Assembly: GCA_018830445.1 (NCBI GenBank)
Contig: JAHJSN010000045.1
Coordinates: forward strand, 1-64,000
DNA length: 64,000 nucleotides
Source of the DNA: Alphaproteobacteria bacterium
GTDB lineage: Bacteria > Pseudomonadota > Alphaproteobacteria > Rhizobiales > Hyphomicrobiaceae
Direction of reading: 5' to 3'
Position 1 is the first letter of the stretch. Every line of letters begins with the position of its first letter. A program made the position numbers and the translations under genes. The notes beneath the pieces are model-generated. The model saw only the letters and a list, made by a program, of their open reading frames with translations, did no database searches and had not been told where the DNA came from. Below, one piece after another: positions 10,113-18,906 of this stretch.

Positions 10113-10414
10113 GCCGCCGGTTGCTGCTCGTTGCCTTGTTCCTCGCCGTTGCCGCGACAGCCGCCGAAGCCGCCGGCTCCGGCCTGCCGTGGGAAGCGCC
10201 GCTGCAGCGCATTCTGGAATCGATTGAAGGCCCCGTCGCGAAAGTCGTCGCCGTCATCATCATCATCGTGACGGGGCTGAGTCTCGCCTTCGGTGACATG
10301 GGCGGCGGCTTCCGGCGGCTGATCCAGATCGTGTTCGGACTTTCGATCGCCTTCGCCGCCACCTCGTTCTTCCTCTCCTTCTTCTCGTTCGCCGGTGGCG
10401 CTCTCATCAATTGA
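10109..10414 (+). CDS. trbC: TrbC, VirB2-like conjugative pilin
   Basis: The 101-residue pilin precursor has a signal peptide (about residues 1-22, ending in AEA) and two hydrophobic helices joined by the short loop DMGGGFRR. This matches VirB2/TrbC pilins, which are cyclised or processed and form the mating pilus. The start overlaps the trbB stop by four bases, and trbD follows after 14 bases. Confidence 0.92.
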   Translation: MSRRLLLVALFLAVAATAAEAAGSGLPWEAPLQRILESIEGPVAKVVAVIIIIVTGLSLAFGDMGGGFRRLIQIVFGLSIAFAATSFFLSFFSFAGGALIN

Positions 10415-10428
10415 CGGAGACCAGACCC

Positions 10429-10701
10429 ATGCTCAGCTCGATCCCCCTGCCACCCGGCTACGAGGTGCCGCTACACCGGGCCTTGACCGAGCCGGTGCTG
10501 ATCGCCGGGGCGCCGCGCGGATTTGCCATCCTCAACGGTACGCTCGCCGCAGCCATCGGCTTAGGACTGAGGCTCTGGCTCGCAGGTCTCGTCATCTGGC
10601 TCGCCGGGCATGCCATCGCCGTGTGGGTGACGCGCAAGGACCCCGAGTTCCTGCTCGTGCTGTCGCGCCACGCCCGCCACAAGGGGGCGCTTTCATGCTG
10701 A
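10429..10701 (+). CDS. trbD: TrbD, VirB3-like inner-membrane channel protein
   Basis: The 90-residue protein with two closely spaced membrane helices in the middle matches TrbD/VirB3, which associates with the TrbE ATPase at the inner-membrane complex. I prefer ATG 10429, with GGAGA eleven bases upstream, over the TTG at 10411, which would add six residues. The stop overlaps the trbE start (ATGCTGA). Confidence 0.9.
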   Translation: MLSSIPLPPGYEVPLHRALTEPVLIAGAPRGFAILNGTLAAAIGLGLRLWLAGLVIWLAGHAIAVWVTRKDPEFLLVLSRHARHKGALSC

Positions 10702-13355
10702 ACCTCGCCGAGTACCGTCGCAAAGAGACGCGGCTTTGCGACTACGTGCCGTGGGCCTGCCTCGTGGCGCCGGGCATCGTGCTCAACAAGGACGGCAGCT
10801 TCCAGCGCACCATCCGCACCCGTGGTCCCGATCTCGACAGCGCCACCGAGGCCGAACTGGTGGCAATCTCCGCGCGGCTCAACAACGTGCTGCGGCGGTT
10901 CGGGGAGGGCTGGGCGCTGTTCTTCGAGGCCGAGCGCATCCCCGCCGAGGGCTACCCCGCAGGACGGTTCGGCGATCCGGCATCCTGGCTCGTCGACGAG
11001 GAGCGCAAGGCGGCCTTCGCTGCCGAGGGCGCGCATTTCGAGAGCAGCTACCATTTGACGTTTCTCTACCTGCCGCCCGCCGACACGGCGCAACGGGCCG
11101 AGCGCTTCTTCTACGAGCGCAGAGAAGGCCGGGGTGTGGTTGCCGACATCAGATCAGAGCTAAATGCGTTCGTGACAGAGACCGGCCGGGCAATCGAGAT
11201 GATGGCATCGCTGTTGCCCGAGGTGCACGTGCTGGTCGACAGCGAGACGCTGACCTATCTGCACAGGACCGTGTCCGATCGTGCCCACCGGATCGCCCGA
11301 CCGGAGCCGCCGGCCTATCTCGATGCGCTGCTCTGCGACACGCCGCTGACCGGTGGGCTCGAGCCGCAGCTCGGCAGCCGGCATCTGCGGGTTCTCACCA
11401 TCGCCGGCTTTCCCAATGCGACGACACCTGGTCTCCTCGATGCGCTGAACGATCTGGGCTTTGCCTACCGATGGATGACGCGCTGGATCGCGCTCGACAA
11501 GTCCGAAGCCGCGCGGCAGTTGACCCGGCTGCGGCGGCACTGGTTCTCCAAGCGCAAATCCGTCGCGGCGGTCATGCGCGAGGTGATGTTCAACCGCGAA
11601 ACCGCGCTCGTCGATCCCGATGCCGCAGCGAAAGCGGAGGACGCCGACGCGGCGCTTGAGGAGCTCGGCTCCGACGAGGTCGCCTTCGGCTACGTCACCA
11701 CGACCCTCGTCGTTGCCGATCACGATGCGGCCCGCGCCGAGGAGAAGCTGCTCGCCGTCGAGCGCATCGTCAACGGTCGCGGATTCGTCACCATCCGCGA
11801 GAACCTCAACGCCGTCGAGGCATGGCTCGGATCGCTGCCGGGAAACCCCTACGCCAACATCCGCCAGCCCATCGTGCACACGCTCAATCTCGTGCACATG
11901 ATGCCGGTGTCGGCGGTCTGGGCGGGGCCGGAGGCGAGCCGCCACCTCAATGCGCCGCCGCTGATGATGACCGAGACGCGCGGAACAACGCCGTTCCGGC
12001 TCGACCTGCACGTCGGCGACGTCGGCCACACCCTGGTGGTCGGGCCGACAGGCGCCGGCAAGTCGGTTCTCCTGGCGGCGCTCGCCCTTCAGTTCCGCCG
12101 CTTCATCGGGGCGCAGGTTGCCATCTTCGACAAGGGGCGATCCGCCCGCGCGGCCGCACTTGCGATGAACGGCACGGCGCTCGATCTGGCGCTCGATGGC
12201 GATCTGGCGTTCCAGCCGCTCGCCGACATCGACGATCCCGCCCACCTCGCCGTCGCACTCGATTGGGTCCTCGGGCTTCTGGCCGCCGAAAAGGTCACAG
12301 TGACGCCGGACGTCAAGGACGCCGTCTGGACCGCACTCCAGAGCCTCGCTTCTGCGCCCAGGAACGAGCGCACGCTGACCGGCCTTGCCGTGCTGATCCA
12401 GTCTGGCGCGCTCAGTCAGGCACTGGCGCCCTACACCCTCGAAGGACCCTACGGGCGACTCCTCGATGGCGCCGAGGATACATTGCAACTCGCCGACGTC
12501 CTCCATTTCGAGATGGACGGGCTCATGGCGCACAAGTCCCTTGTCCTGCCGGTGCTGACCTATCTGTTCCATCGCCTGGAATCGCGCTTCGACGGTCGGC
12601 CGACGCTCCTCATCCTCGACGAGGCCTGGGTGTTCCTCGACGACCCACTGTTTGCCGCTCGCATCCGCGAATGGCTGAAGACGTTGCGCAAGAAGAACGT
12701 CGCCGTTGTTTTCGCCACGCAATCACTTGCCGACATCGAGCGCTCGTCGATCGCGCCCGCCATCCTGGAAAGCTGCCCGACGCGCATCTTCCTGCCGAAC
12801 GACCGCGCACTCGAGCCGCAGATGCGCACCGTCTACGAGCGCTTCGGGCTCAATGCGCGCCAGATCGAAATCCTGTCGCGGATGACGCCGAAGCGCGACT
12901 ACTACGCGCAGACCGCACGCGGCAACCGGCAGTTCGCACTTGGTCTCGGACCGGTCGCGCTGGCGCTCGCGGCTGCCTCCTCGGCCGATGACCAGCGGCT
13001 CATCGACGATGTGCTCGCAAGACCGATGCCGCACGGGTTCGCTGCCGCGTTCCTGCGCGCGAAGGGCCTCCCCTGGGCCGCCGAGGTGATCGAAGCCGTG
13101 CCGGTCACGAAGACCGCAGCGGACACTGCGGAGGCCTCAGGCTCGACGCCCGCAAGCGAAGACGAGAAGCCTCCTGCGCCTCCGCCGGCGGCGAAGAAGC
13201 CCAAGCCCATCCCGCCCACGGCTGCGCTGATGAACTCGACGGCCGTCGAGGCCGTGTTGCCGCCAGCCGCGATGTCCGACCTCGACCCCGCCGTGATCGC
13301 TGAACGCTTGTCCCCATTCCGCTCCGCACCCAAACCCAGGAGGACCCGCCGATGA
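10695..13355 (+). CDS. trbE: TrbE, VirB4-like conjugation ATPase
   Basis: The 886-residue largest ATPase of the mating channel has an N-terminal CagE/TrbE domain followed by a nucleotide-binding domain with Walker A GPTGAGKSVLLAAL (about residue 450) and Walker B TLLILDEAWVFLDD (about 636). The last 75 residues form a Pro/Ala/Lys-rich tail beyond the usual end of the family, possibly a docking tail. The start is fixed by overlap with the trbD stop, and the stop overlaps trbJ (ATGA). Confidence 0.95.
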   Translation: MLNLAEYRRKETRLCDYVPWACLVAPGIVLNKDGSFQRTIRTRGPDLDSATEAELVAISARLNNVLRRFGEGWALFFEAERIPAEGYPAGRFGDPASWLVDEERKAAFAAEGAHFESSYHLTFLYLPPADTAQRAERFFYERREGRGVVADIRSELNAFVTETGRAIEMMASLLPEVHVLVDSETLTYLHRTVSDRAHRIARPEPPAYLDALLCDTPLTGGLEPQLGSRHLRVLTIAGFPNATTPGLLDALNDLGFAYRWMTRWIALDKSEAARQLTRLRRHWFSKRKSVAAVMREVMFNRETALVDPDAAAKAEDADAALEELGSDEVAFGYVTTTLVVADHDAARAEEKLLAVERIVNGRGFVTIRENLNAVEAWLGSLPGNPYANIRQPIVHTLNLVHMMPVSAVWAGPEASRHLNAPPLMMTETRGTTPFRLDLHVGDVGHTLVVGPTGAGKSVLLAALALQFRRFIGAQVAIFDKGRSARAAALAMNGTALDLALDGDLAFQPLADIDDPAHLAVALDWVLGLLAAEKVTVTPDVKDAVWTALQSLASAPRNERTLTGLAVLIQSGALSQALAPYTLEGPYGRLLDGAEDTLQLADVLHFEMDGLMAHKSLVLPVLTYLFHRLESRFDGRPTLLILDEAWVFLDDPLFAARIREWLKTLRKKNVAVVFATQSLADIERSSIAPAILESCPTRIFLPNDRALEPQMRTVYERFGLNARQIEILSRMTPKRDYYAQTARGNRQFALGLGPVALALAAASSADDQRLIDDVLARPMPHGFAAAFLRAKGLPWAAEVIEAVPVTKTAADTAEASGSTPASEDEKPPAPPPAAKKPKPIPPTAALMNSTAVEAVLPPAAMSDLDPAVIAERLSPFRSAPKPRRTRR

Positions 13356-14089
13356 CCCGAGCCCGCACTCTTGCTACTCGGCCCCTTGCCCGCCTCGCAG
13401 CCAGTGCTGCCATGCTCGGCACGATCGCCGCAACGAAGGCCCATGGCCTCACCGTCTTCGATCCGGCCAACTATCAGCAGAATCTGCTGTCGGCCGTTCG
13501 CGCACTCGAAGGCGTCCAAAACCAGGTCCGCCAACTGCAGAACGAGGCCGCCCAACTGCTGCGGATGGACCGCCACCTGCTGTCGCTGTCGGGCTCGGTC
13601 AGTCCCGATCTCCAGCGCACGCTGTCGGCACTCCACGCTCGCATCGGCGAGGGTGATGCCCTGGCACTCAAGGTTCGGGAGACGGAAGCCGCCTACGCGC
13701 GGCTCTATCCAGCGAGCTTCCCGGAAGCGCTGACGAGCAACGAGGTCGTGCGCGATGCCCGCTCACGATGGGAGGAAGCCTATGGCAGTTTCAAGCGCGC
13801 GGCCCTCATGCAAGGTCAGGTAACCGAGACGACCGAGACCGATGCACGCCTCCTCGACCAGATCCTCGCCCGCTCGTCGGGCGCAGCCGGCAGCCTTCAG
13901 GTGGGGCAAGCCGGCAACGAGCTGGCAGCCCTCCACATCAAGCAGTCGCTCCAACTCCAGGTGCTTCTCGCCGCGCAAGCCCGTGCAGAGACGACAGAGC
14001 GAGCCCGCAGCCTCGTTGCCGAGGAGACGGGCCGCGCCCGGTTCAAGACCTTCCTCGGTGATGGTCGCGCCTACACGCGGGGGCAATGA
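13352..14089 (+). CDS. trbJ: TrbJ, VirB5-like periplasmic conjugation protein
   Basis: The 245-residue protein has a signal peptide (about residues 1-31, ending in KAHG) followed by long amphipathic helices rich in Gln and Glu, as in TrbJ/VirB5, a minor pilus component. It overlaps trbE by four bases. The tight operon spacing ends here, because the next gene, trbL, starts 280 bases later across a structured gap. Confidence 0.9.
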   Translation: MTRARTLATRPLARLAASAAMLGTIAATKAHGLTVFDPANYQQNLLSAVRALEGVQNQVRQLQNEAAQLLRMDRHLLSLSGSVSPDLQRTLSALHARIGEGDALALKVRETEAAYARLYPASFPEALTSNEVVRDARSRWEEAYGSFKRAALMQGQVTETTETDARLLDQILARSSGAAGSLQVGQAGNELAALHIKQSLQLQVLLAAQARAETTERARSLVAEETGRARFKTFLGDGRAYTRGQ

Positions 14090-14116
14090 TGACCGCTCCG
14101 CCAAGGCGCTTCGCGC

Positions 14117-14223
14117 GTAGGGTTGCCGCCCTACAACCCGCCCGGAGGGACACCCTCCGGACCGCCCGAATTTTGCGACTGGGAGACAGAAAGGGAGGGG
14201 GTTCGGGGGCTCCCGGCCCCCGA
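14117..14223. other. Three perfect hairpins in the trbJ-trbL gap
   Basis: The 280-base gap (14090-14369) holds three perfect inverted repeats in a row. The arms lie at 14117-14122 / 14129-14134 (6 bp, 6-base loop), 14142-14149 / 14153-14160 (8 bp, 3-base loop) and 14203-14210 / 14216-14223 (8 bp, 5-base loop). In related loci an entry-exclusion gene of the trbK type usually occupies this position. The only frame starting after trbJ (14089-14252) is a short Arg-rich peptide without a signal peptide or membrane segment. The hairpins could attenuate transcription or stabilise mRNA between the two halves of the operon. Confidence 0.55.
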
Positions 14224-14369
14224 GCGGGTGTCGTGTCGGAGACGCGCAAATGATCAATGCGCGGCAGCCCGCTCGCGAAGCGAACGATCCAACGACGATA
14301 AGCTGATCTGACCTCTCACTTCCCGGCCTCAAAACCGGCGCTCACTGGCGCCGCAGGCGGAGCTTTGCC

Positions 14370-15653
14370 ATGGACGATCTCAATATCATCGACCGCTTCA
14401 CGGAGGTGTTCAGCCGCTACATCGACAGCGGCTTCGGGCTGCTTGCCGGCGACGTCGCGTTCCTGACCACGGTGCTGGTGTCGATCGACATCGTGCTCGC
14501 CGGTCTGTTCTGGGCGCTCTACGGTGAGGATAGCGTCCCCGCCCAGTTGATCCGCAAGGTGCTCTACGTCGGCTTTTTCGCGCTGGTGCTTAACCAGTTC
14601 CAGGCGCTCGCCGACCTCATCTTCCAGTCGTTCGCGGGCCTCGGGCTCAAGGCCTCGGCGACGAGCCTGACGGCTGCCGACCTGATGCGGCCGGGCTTCG
14701 TGGCGGAGACCGGGTTCACGGCCTCGCGGCCGCTGCTCGACAAGGCCGGCGAGCTGATCGGCGTCACGTCGTTCTTCTCCAACTTCGTCACCATCATGGT
14801 GCTGATGCTGGCATGGCTGATCGTGCTCCTGGCGTTCTTCGTCCTCGCGGTTCAACTCTTTATCACCATCATCGAGTTCAAGTTGACGACGCTCGCCGGC
14901 TTCGTGCTGGTGCCGTTCGCGCTGTTCGGGCGCACGGCGTTCCTCGCCGAGCGCGTCCTCGGCGGCGTGATCACCTCCGGCCTGAAGCTGATGGTGCTGG
15001 CGATCGTCATCGGCATCGGCTCGAGCCTGTTCGGCGCGATCGTGCCGGCCGCCGGCACCGAGATCACGCTGAAGCACGCCGCCTCAATCATCCTCGCCGC
15101 CATCTCCGTGTTCGGGCTTGCGGTGTTCGTTCCCGGTATCGCCGCTGGCCTCGTCACTGGCGCGCCGCAACTGGGTGCAGGCGCCGCGGTCGGCACAACG
15201 GCCGGCCTTGCGGCGGCAGGCGTGGGCGCCGGGGCGATGACGGCTGCGACTGTTCGGCTCGGGGCTCGCGCGGGTAGCACCGCCGTGCAAGCCGGCGCGT
15301 CCCTCGCAGGCACCGTGTCGACGGCCTACGAGCAGGGCGGCATGCGCGGCGTCGCCCAAGCGACCGTGACGCGCCCCATGGCGAATGCCGCGGCGTCGAT
15401 GACCGCACCGGCGCGCGATGCCTATGCACAGGGCGCAGCCTACGGGCTCAGAGCGACCGCCCAATCGGGCAGCGCCAGTGCAGCGACGCCCGCATCCCCG
15501 CCCGCGAACGAGCCGCCGCAATGGGCGCAGCAGCTGCGCCGCGACCAGCGCCTGCGCGATGCGGCCTTCGTCGCGGCAGGCGCCGTGCGCGAGGGCGACC
15601 GGCCCATGGGACCGGCCAATCCGGAGCTCAAGGACGACAGCACGAGGAGTTGA
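14370..15653 (+). CDS. trbL: TrbL, VirB6-like polytopic conjugation protein
   Basis: The 427-residue protein has about six to seven membrane helices in residues 20-270 and a soluble Ala/Thr/Gly-rich C-terminus. It matches TrbL/VirB6, the inner-membrane part of the conjugation channel. The charged FKLTTLAGFVLVPFALFG stretch is characteristic. The start is preceded by GGCGGAG. trbF follows after five bases. Confidence 0.92.
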   Translation: MDDLNIIDRFTEVFSRYIDSGFGLLAGDVAFLTTVLVSIDIVLAGLFWALYGEDSVPAQLIRKVLYVGFFALVLNQFQALADLIFQSFAGLGLKASATSLTAADLMRPGFVAETGFTASRPLLDKAGELIGVTSFFSNFVTIMVLMLAWLIVLLAFFVLAVQLFITIIEFKLTTLAGFVLVPFALFGRTAFLAERVLGGVITSGLKLMVLAIVIGIGSSLFGAIVPAAGTEITLKHAASIILAAISVFGLAVFVPGIAAGLVTGAPQLGAGAAVGTTAGLAAAGVGAGAMTAATVRLGARAGSTAVQAGASLAGTVSTAYEQGGMRGVAQATVTRPMANAAASMTAPARDAYAQGAAYGLRATAQSGSASAATPASPPANEPPQWAQQLRRDQRLRDAAFVAAGAVREGDRPMGPANPELKDDSTRS

Positions 15654-15658
15654 GATCC

Positions 15659-16357
15659 ATGCGGTTCAAGCGAACGACATTGCGCTATGGCGAAACGCCG
15701 GAGCCGGTGACGCCCTACCAGAAGGCGGGGCAGGTCTGGGACGAACGCATCGGCACGGCGCGCGCCCAGGCGCACAACTGGCGGCTCGTCGCGATCCTCT
15801 GCCTTGGCATCTCGCTGGCGTTGGCCGTCGGCCTCGTCTGGCTCAACCGCAGCGGCGCCGCGGTCCCCTTCGTCGTCGAGGTCGAGCGCGACGGCAAGCT
15901 GCGCGCCGTCGGCCCCGTCGCCGACACCTACAAGCCAAGCGATGCGCAAATCGCCTATGCGCTCGCCCGCTTCATCGAGAACGTGCGCTCGCTCTCGATC
16001 GATCCGGTCGTCGTTCGCCAGAACTGGCTTCGAGCCTATGACTTCGTGACGGACCGCGCGGCGGTGACGCTTAACGAGCATGCCCGCGAGAACGATCCCT
16101 TCGCCAACGTCGGCCGCCTGACCGTCGCCGTCGAGGTGACGAGCGTCGTGCGTGCCTCCGACAGTTCCTTCCAGTTGCGCTGGACAGAGCGCACCTTCGA
16201 GAACGGCGCAACCCGCGACACCAAGCGCTGGACCGCCGTCCTGTCGATCGTGATCACCCCGCCGCGCACGCCGGAGCTGATCGCCAAGAACCCGCTAGGC
16301 ATCTACGTGCACGCCTTCAACTGGACCCAGGACCTGGCCACGGGAGAGAACAAATGA
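15659..16357 (+). CDS. trbF: TrbF, VirB8-like inner-membrane assembly protein
   Basis: The 232-residue protein has one N-terminal membrane helix (about residues 42-62) and a periplasmic NTF2-like VirB8 domain. The segments PFVVEVERDGKL and WTAVLSIVITPPRTPE are typical of TrbF. The start ATG has GAGGAG upstream. The stop overlaps trbG by four bases. VirB8 proteins nucleate assembly of the envelope-spanning channel. Confidence 0.93.
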   Translation: MRFKRTTLRYGETPEPVTPYQKAGQVWDERIGTARAQAHNWRLVAILCLGISLALAVGLVWLNRSGAAVPFVVEVERDGKLRAVGPVADTYKPSDAQIAYALARFIENVRSLSIDPVVVRQNWLRAYDFVTDRAAVTLNEHARENDPFANVGRLTVAVEVTSVVRASDSSFQLRWTERTFENGATRDTKRWTAVLSIVITPPRTPELIAKNPLGIYVHAFNWTQDLATGENK

Positions 16358-17337
16358 GCGCGCGATCGCCTGTGATGCTTCTGCTTGCAACAATGCTATC
16401 CGGCTGCGCCGAGCGTGTCATGGTGCCCGAGGTCAAGCTCGATCCCATCGAGCGCAAGCCGGTCAAGTCCGCAGCGGTGCCGCCACCGGTCCGGGTCGTG
16501 GAGGTTCCGCAGCCCCTGCCGTTGCCCGGCCAGTTGAAGCCACTGCCGCAGCGCGATGTCGTCGTCCCGGAAACGACGCCGGGCGAGCGCATTGGTGCCG
16601 CCCACCGCGCTGCAAAGGTCGAGCCGAGCAAGGCCGGCTTCATCAACGCCATCCAGGTCTACCCCTACACCGCTGGAGCTCTCTACCAGCTCTATGCCGC
16701 CGTCAACCAAGTCACGGACGTGGCACTGGAAGCCGGCGAGAGACTTGTTTCGGTGTCGGCGGGCGACACGGTGCGGTGGGTCGTCGGCGACACGACCAGC
16801 GGCGAGGAAGAACGCACCCAGGTCCATATTCTCGTCAAGCCCATCGCACCGGCGCTTACCACCAACCTGGTCATCACAACGGACCGGCGCACCTATCATC
16901 TCGAGTTGCAGTCGACGGAGGCGACCTACATGGCGTCCGTCTCGTGGACGTACCCCGGCGCGACGCTGACGCCGATCAAGGGGACGGGCGCTGCAGGCCT
17001 CGAGCCGCCACCGGGCGACCGCATCGGTCTCGATGTCGACAACATCCGCTTCCGCTACCGGCTCGAGGGCGAGGCACCGTGGAAGCCGGTTCGAGTCTTC
17101 GACGACGGGGCCAAGGTCTTCATCCAGTTCCCGCCGAACCTGCGCCAGGGCGAGGCGCCGCCCCTGTTCATCATCGATGGCAGCGGCAAGCCGGCGCTCG
17201 TCAACTACCGGGTCAAGGGCGCCACCTACGTGGTTGATCGGCTGTTCGCCGCCGCCGAGCTTCGCCATGGCACCAGCCCCCAGCAAGTGGTCCGCATCGT
17301 GCGCACCGATGCCGTCTGGAAGGAGCGGCGCGGATGA
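16354..17337 (+). CDS. trbG: TrbG, VirB9-like outer-membrane complex protein
   Basis: The 327-residue protein starts with a lipoprotein signal (lipobox LSGC, Cys about residue 18). The first third is Pro-rich, and a CagX/VirB9 beta-rich domain follows (residues about 95-325, with KPIAPALTTNLVITTDRRTY and FQFPP-like segments). With TrbI it forms the periplasm- and outer-membrane-spanning core. It overlaps trbF and trbI by four bases on each side. Confidence 0.93.
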   Translation: MSARSPVMLLLATMLSGCAERVMVPEVKLDPIERKPVKSAAVPPPVRVVEVPQPLPLPGQLKPLPQRDVVVPETTPGERIGAAHRAAKVEPSKAGFINAIQVYPYTAGALYQLYAAVNQVTDVALEAGERLVSVSAGDTVRWVVGDTTSGEEERTQVHILVKPIAPALTTNLVITTDRRTYHLELQSTEATYMASVSWTYPGATLTPIKGTGAAGLEPPPGDRIGLDVDNIRFRYRLEGEAPWKPVRVFDDGAKVFIQFPPNLRQGEAPPLFIIDGSGKPALVNYRVKGATYVVDRLFAAAELRHGTSPQQVVRIVRTDAVWKERRG

Positions 17338-18563
17338 ACGAGGAGACGGAGACAGCGCGCGAGCCGAAGGCCGAACCGGAGGATCTCGCGCTGCGCGCAC
17401 GCCCGCGCCCGGTAACGCGCATCAACCGCCGCGTGCTCGTCGGCGTCATCGGCCTCGGCTGTCTGCTGCTGGCCGGCCTCGTGATCGTCGCCCTCGACCC
17501 GCCGACCTGGAAGCCGAAGGACGCCCGACCGGAACTCGTCACCGGAACCCGCAAGCCGACGGCCGATGGTCTCGACCGCTTGCCATCGAGCTATGAGGGC
17601 GTGCCCACGCCGGTCGTGCGCCCCTCAGCTCCTGTCCTCACCACCGTCCCACAATTGCAGTCCCCCGATCCCGCCGTCGAAGCCGAGCGCGCTGAGAAGG
17701 CCCGGTTGATGCGGCTCGAGATCGAGGCCCGTGCGTCGCAGCCCTTCTTCCGGCTGCAGACCCGGACGGCACCTCCCCCATCGGCAGCCGCTGGGACGCT
17801 CAGCGCTGCCACCCCTCCGGCATCCGCCACGGACCTCGCCGCACTCACCTCGGCGGCGACCGAGCGGCTGAGAGCGCAGATCGATGGCGCCGTACCGACC
17901 GTCGATGCCACCGACCAGAACCGTAAGCTCGCTTTCCTGCGGGTGGGACCGGACAAGGAGATCTACAATCCGCACGGCACGCAGAAGCCGGTGTCACCCT
18001 ATCAGCTGCTCGCCGGCGCCATTATCCCGGCTAGCCTTGTCACGGGCCTCAACGCCGACCTGCCGGGCTTCGTCATCGCGCAGGTGACCGAGCACGTCTA
18101 CGATACCGTCACCGGCCGCCACCTTCTCGTGCCGCAAGGCTCGCGCCTCATCGGCCGCTACGACAGCGTCGTCGCCTACGGACAGGAGCGCGCGCTCGTC
18201 GTCTGGCAGCGCATCATCCGCCCCGACGGAACCTCGATCGTCATCGACAACCTCCCGGCAACCGACGCGGCGGGTTACGCCGGACTTACCGATGCCGTCG
18301 ATCTCAAGACGTGGCGGCTCCTGAAGGGCATCGGCCTGGCGACCGTACTCGGTGTGGGATCGAGCCTCGCATTCGGTCAGAGCAGCGGCGACAGCGACAT
18401 CATCCGGGCGCTGCGCGAGTCGACCGGCCAGACCACCAACCGCGCCGGCCAGCGTCTCATCGAGCGCGAGCTCAACGTGCAGCCGACGCTCACGGTCAGG
18501 CCCGGCTGGCCGCTGCGCGTCATCGTCCACAAGGACATCATCCTCACCCCCGTTTCCCCATGA
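17334..18563 (+). CDS. trbI: TrbI, VirB10-like envelope-spanning conjugation protein
   Basis: The 409-residue protein has a cytoplasmic N-terminus, a single membrane helix (about residues 33-52), a long Pro/Ala-rich linker and a C-terminal VirB10/TrbI beta-barrel domain. That domain includes YQLLAGAIIPASLVTGLNAD, HLLVPQGSRLIGRYDS and the terminal RVIVHKDIIL segment. It couples inner-membrane energy to the outer pore. It is the last canonical trb gene here, and 22 bases separate it from the DUF736 gene. Confidence 0.94.
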   Translation: MNEETETAREPKAEPEDLALRARPRPVTRINRRVLVGVIGLGCLLLAGLVIVALDPPTWKPKDARPELVTGTRKPTADGLDRLPSSYEGVPTPVVRPSAPVLTTVPQLQSPDPAVEAERAEKARLMRLEIEARASQPFFRLQTRTAPPPSAAAGTLSAATPPASATDLAALTSAATERLRAQIDGAVPTVDATDQNRKLAFLRVGPDKEIYNPHGTQKPVSPYQLLAGAIIPASLVTGLNADLPGFVIAQVTEHVYDTVTGRHLLVPQGSRLIGRYDSVVAYGQERALVVWQRIIRPDGTSIVIDNLPATDAAGYAGLTDAVDLKTWRLLKGIGLATVLGVGSSLAFGQSSGDSDIIRALRESTGQTTNRAGQRLIERELNVQPTLTVRPGWPLRVIVHKDIILTPVSP

Positions 18564-18585
18564 TCGAAACAAGGAGCACAGGCCC

Positions 18586-18903
18586 ATGCCAATCATCGGA
18601 ACCTTCAAACCCGACAAGGACGGTTATGCCGGCACCATCCGGACCCTTACCTTGAACACCAAGGTCCGGATCGTCGCCAACGACCAGAAGACCTCTCCCG
18701 GCGCACCGGATTTCCGCGTCATTGCGGGTGTCACGGAGATCGGCGCCGCGTGGCGCAAGACCGCCGAGGACCAGTCGTCGTTCCTCAGCGTGCGTCTCGA
18801 CGATCCCTCGCTGACGGCCCCGATCCGCGCGGCGCTGATCGAGAAGACCGACGACGGTGTGCTCCGGCTTCTCTGGCGCCGCGAAAAACGCGAGGAGGGG
18901 TGA
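18586..18903 (+). CDS. DUF736 family protein
   Basis: The 105-residue protein matches DUF736 along its whole length (IGTFKPDKDGYAGTIRTLTL, then APDFRVIAGVTEIGAAWRKT and SVRLDDPSLTAPIRAALIE). The family is common on alphaproteobacterial plasmids and ICEs next to transfer genes and has no assigned function. AAGGAG precedes the start. The MFS gene begins three bases after its stop, so the two are co-transcribed. Confidence 0.88.
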   Translation: MPIIGTFKPDKDGYAGTIRTLTLNTKVRIVANDQKTSPGAPDFRVIAGVTEIGAAWRKTAEDQSSFLSVRLDDPSLTAPIRAALIEKTDDGVLRLLWRREKREEG

Positions 18904-18906
18904 GGC

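Noticed and set aside
14089..14252. 54-residue frame after trbJ as a trbK gene
   Set aside because: It is Arg-rich, lacks a signal peptide and a membrane helix, and spans the hairpins, so it does not look like an entry-exclusion protein.
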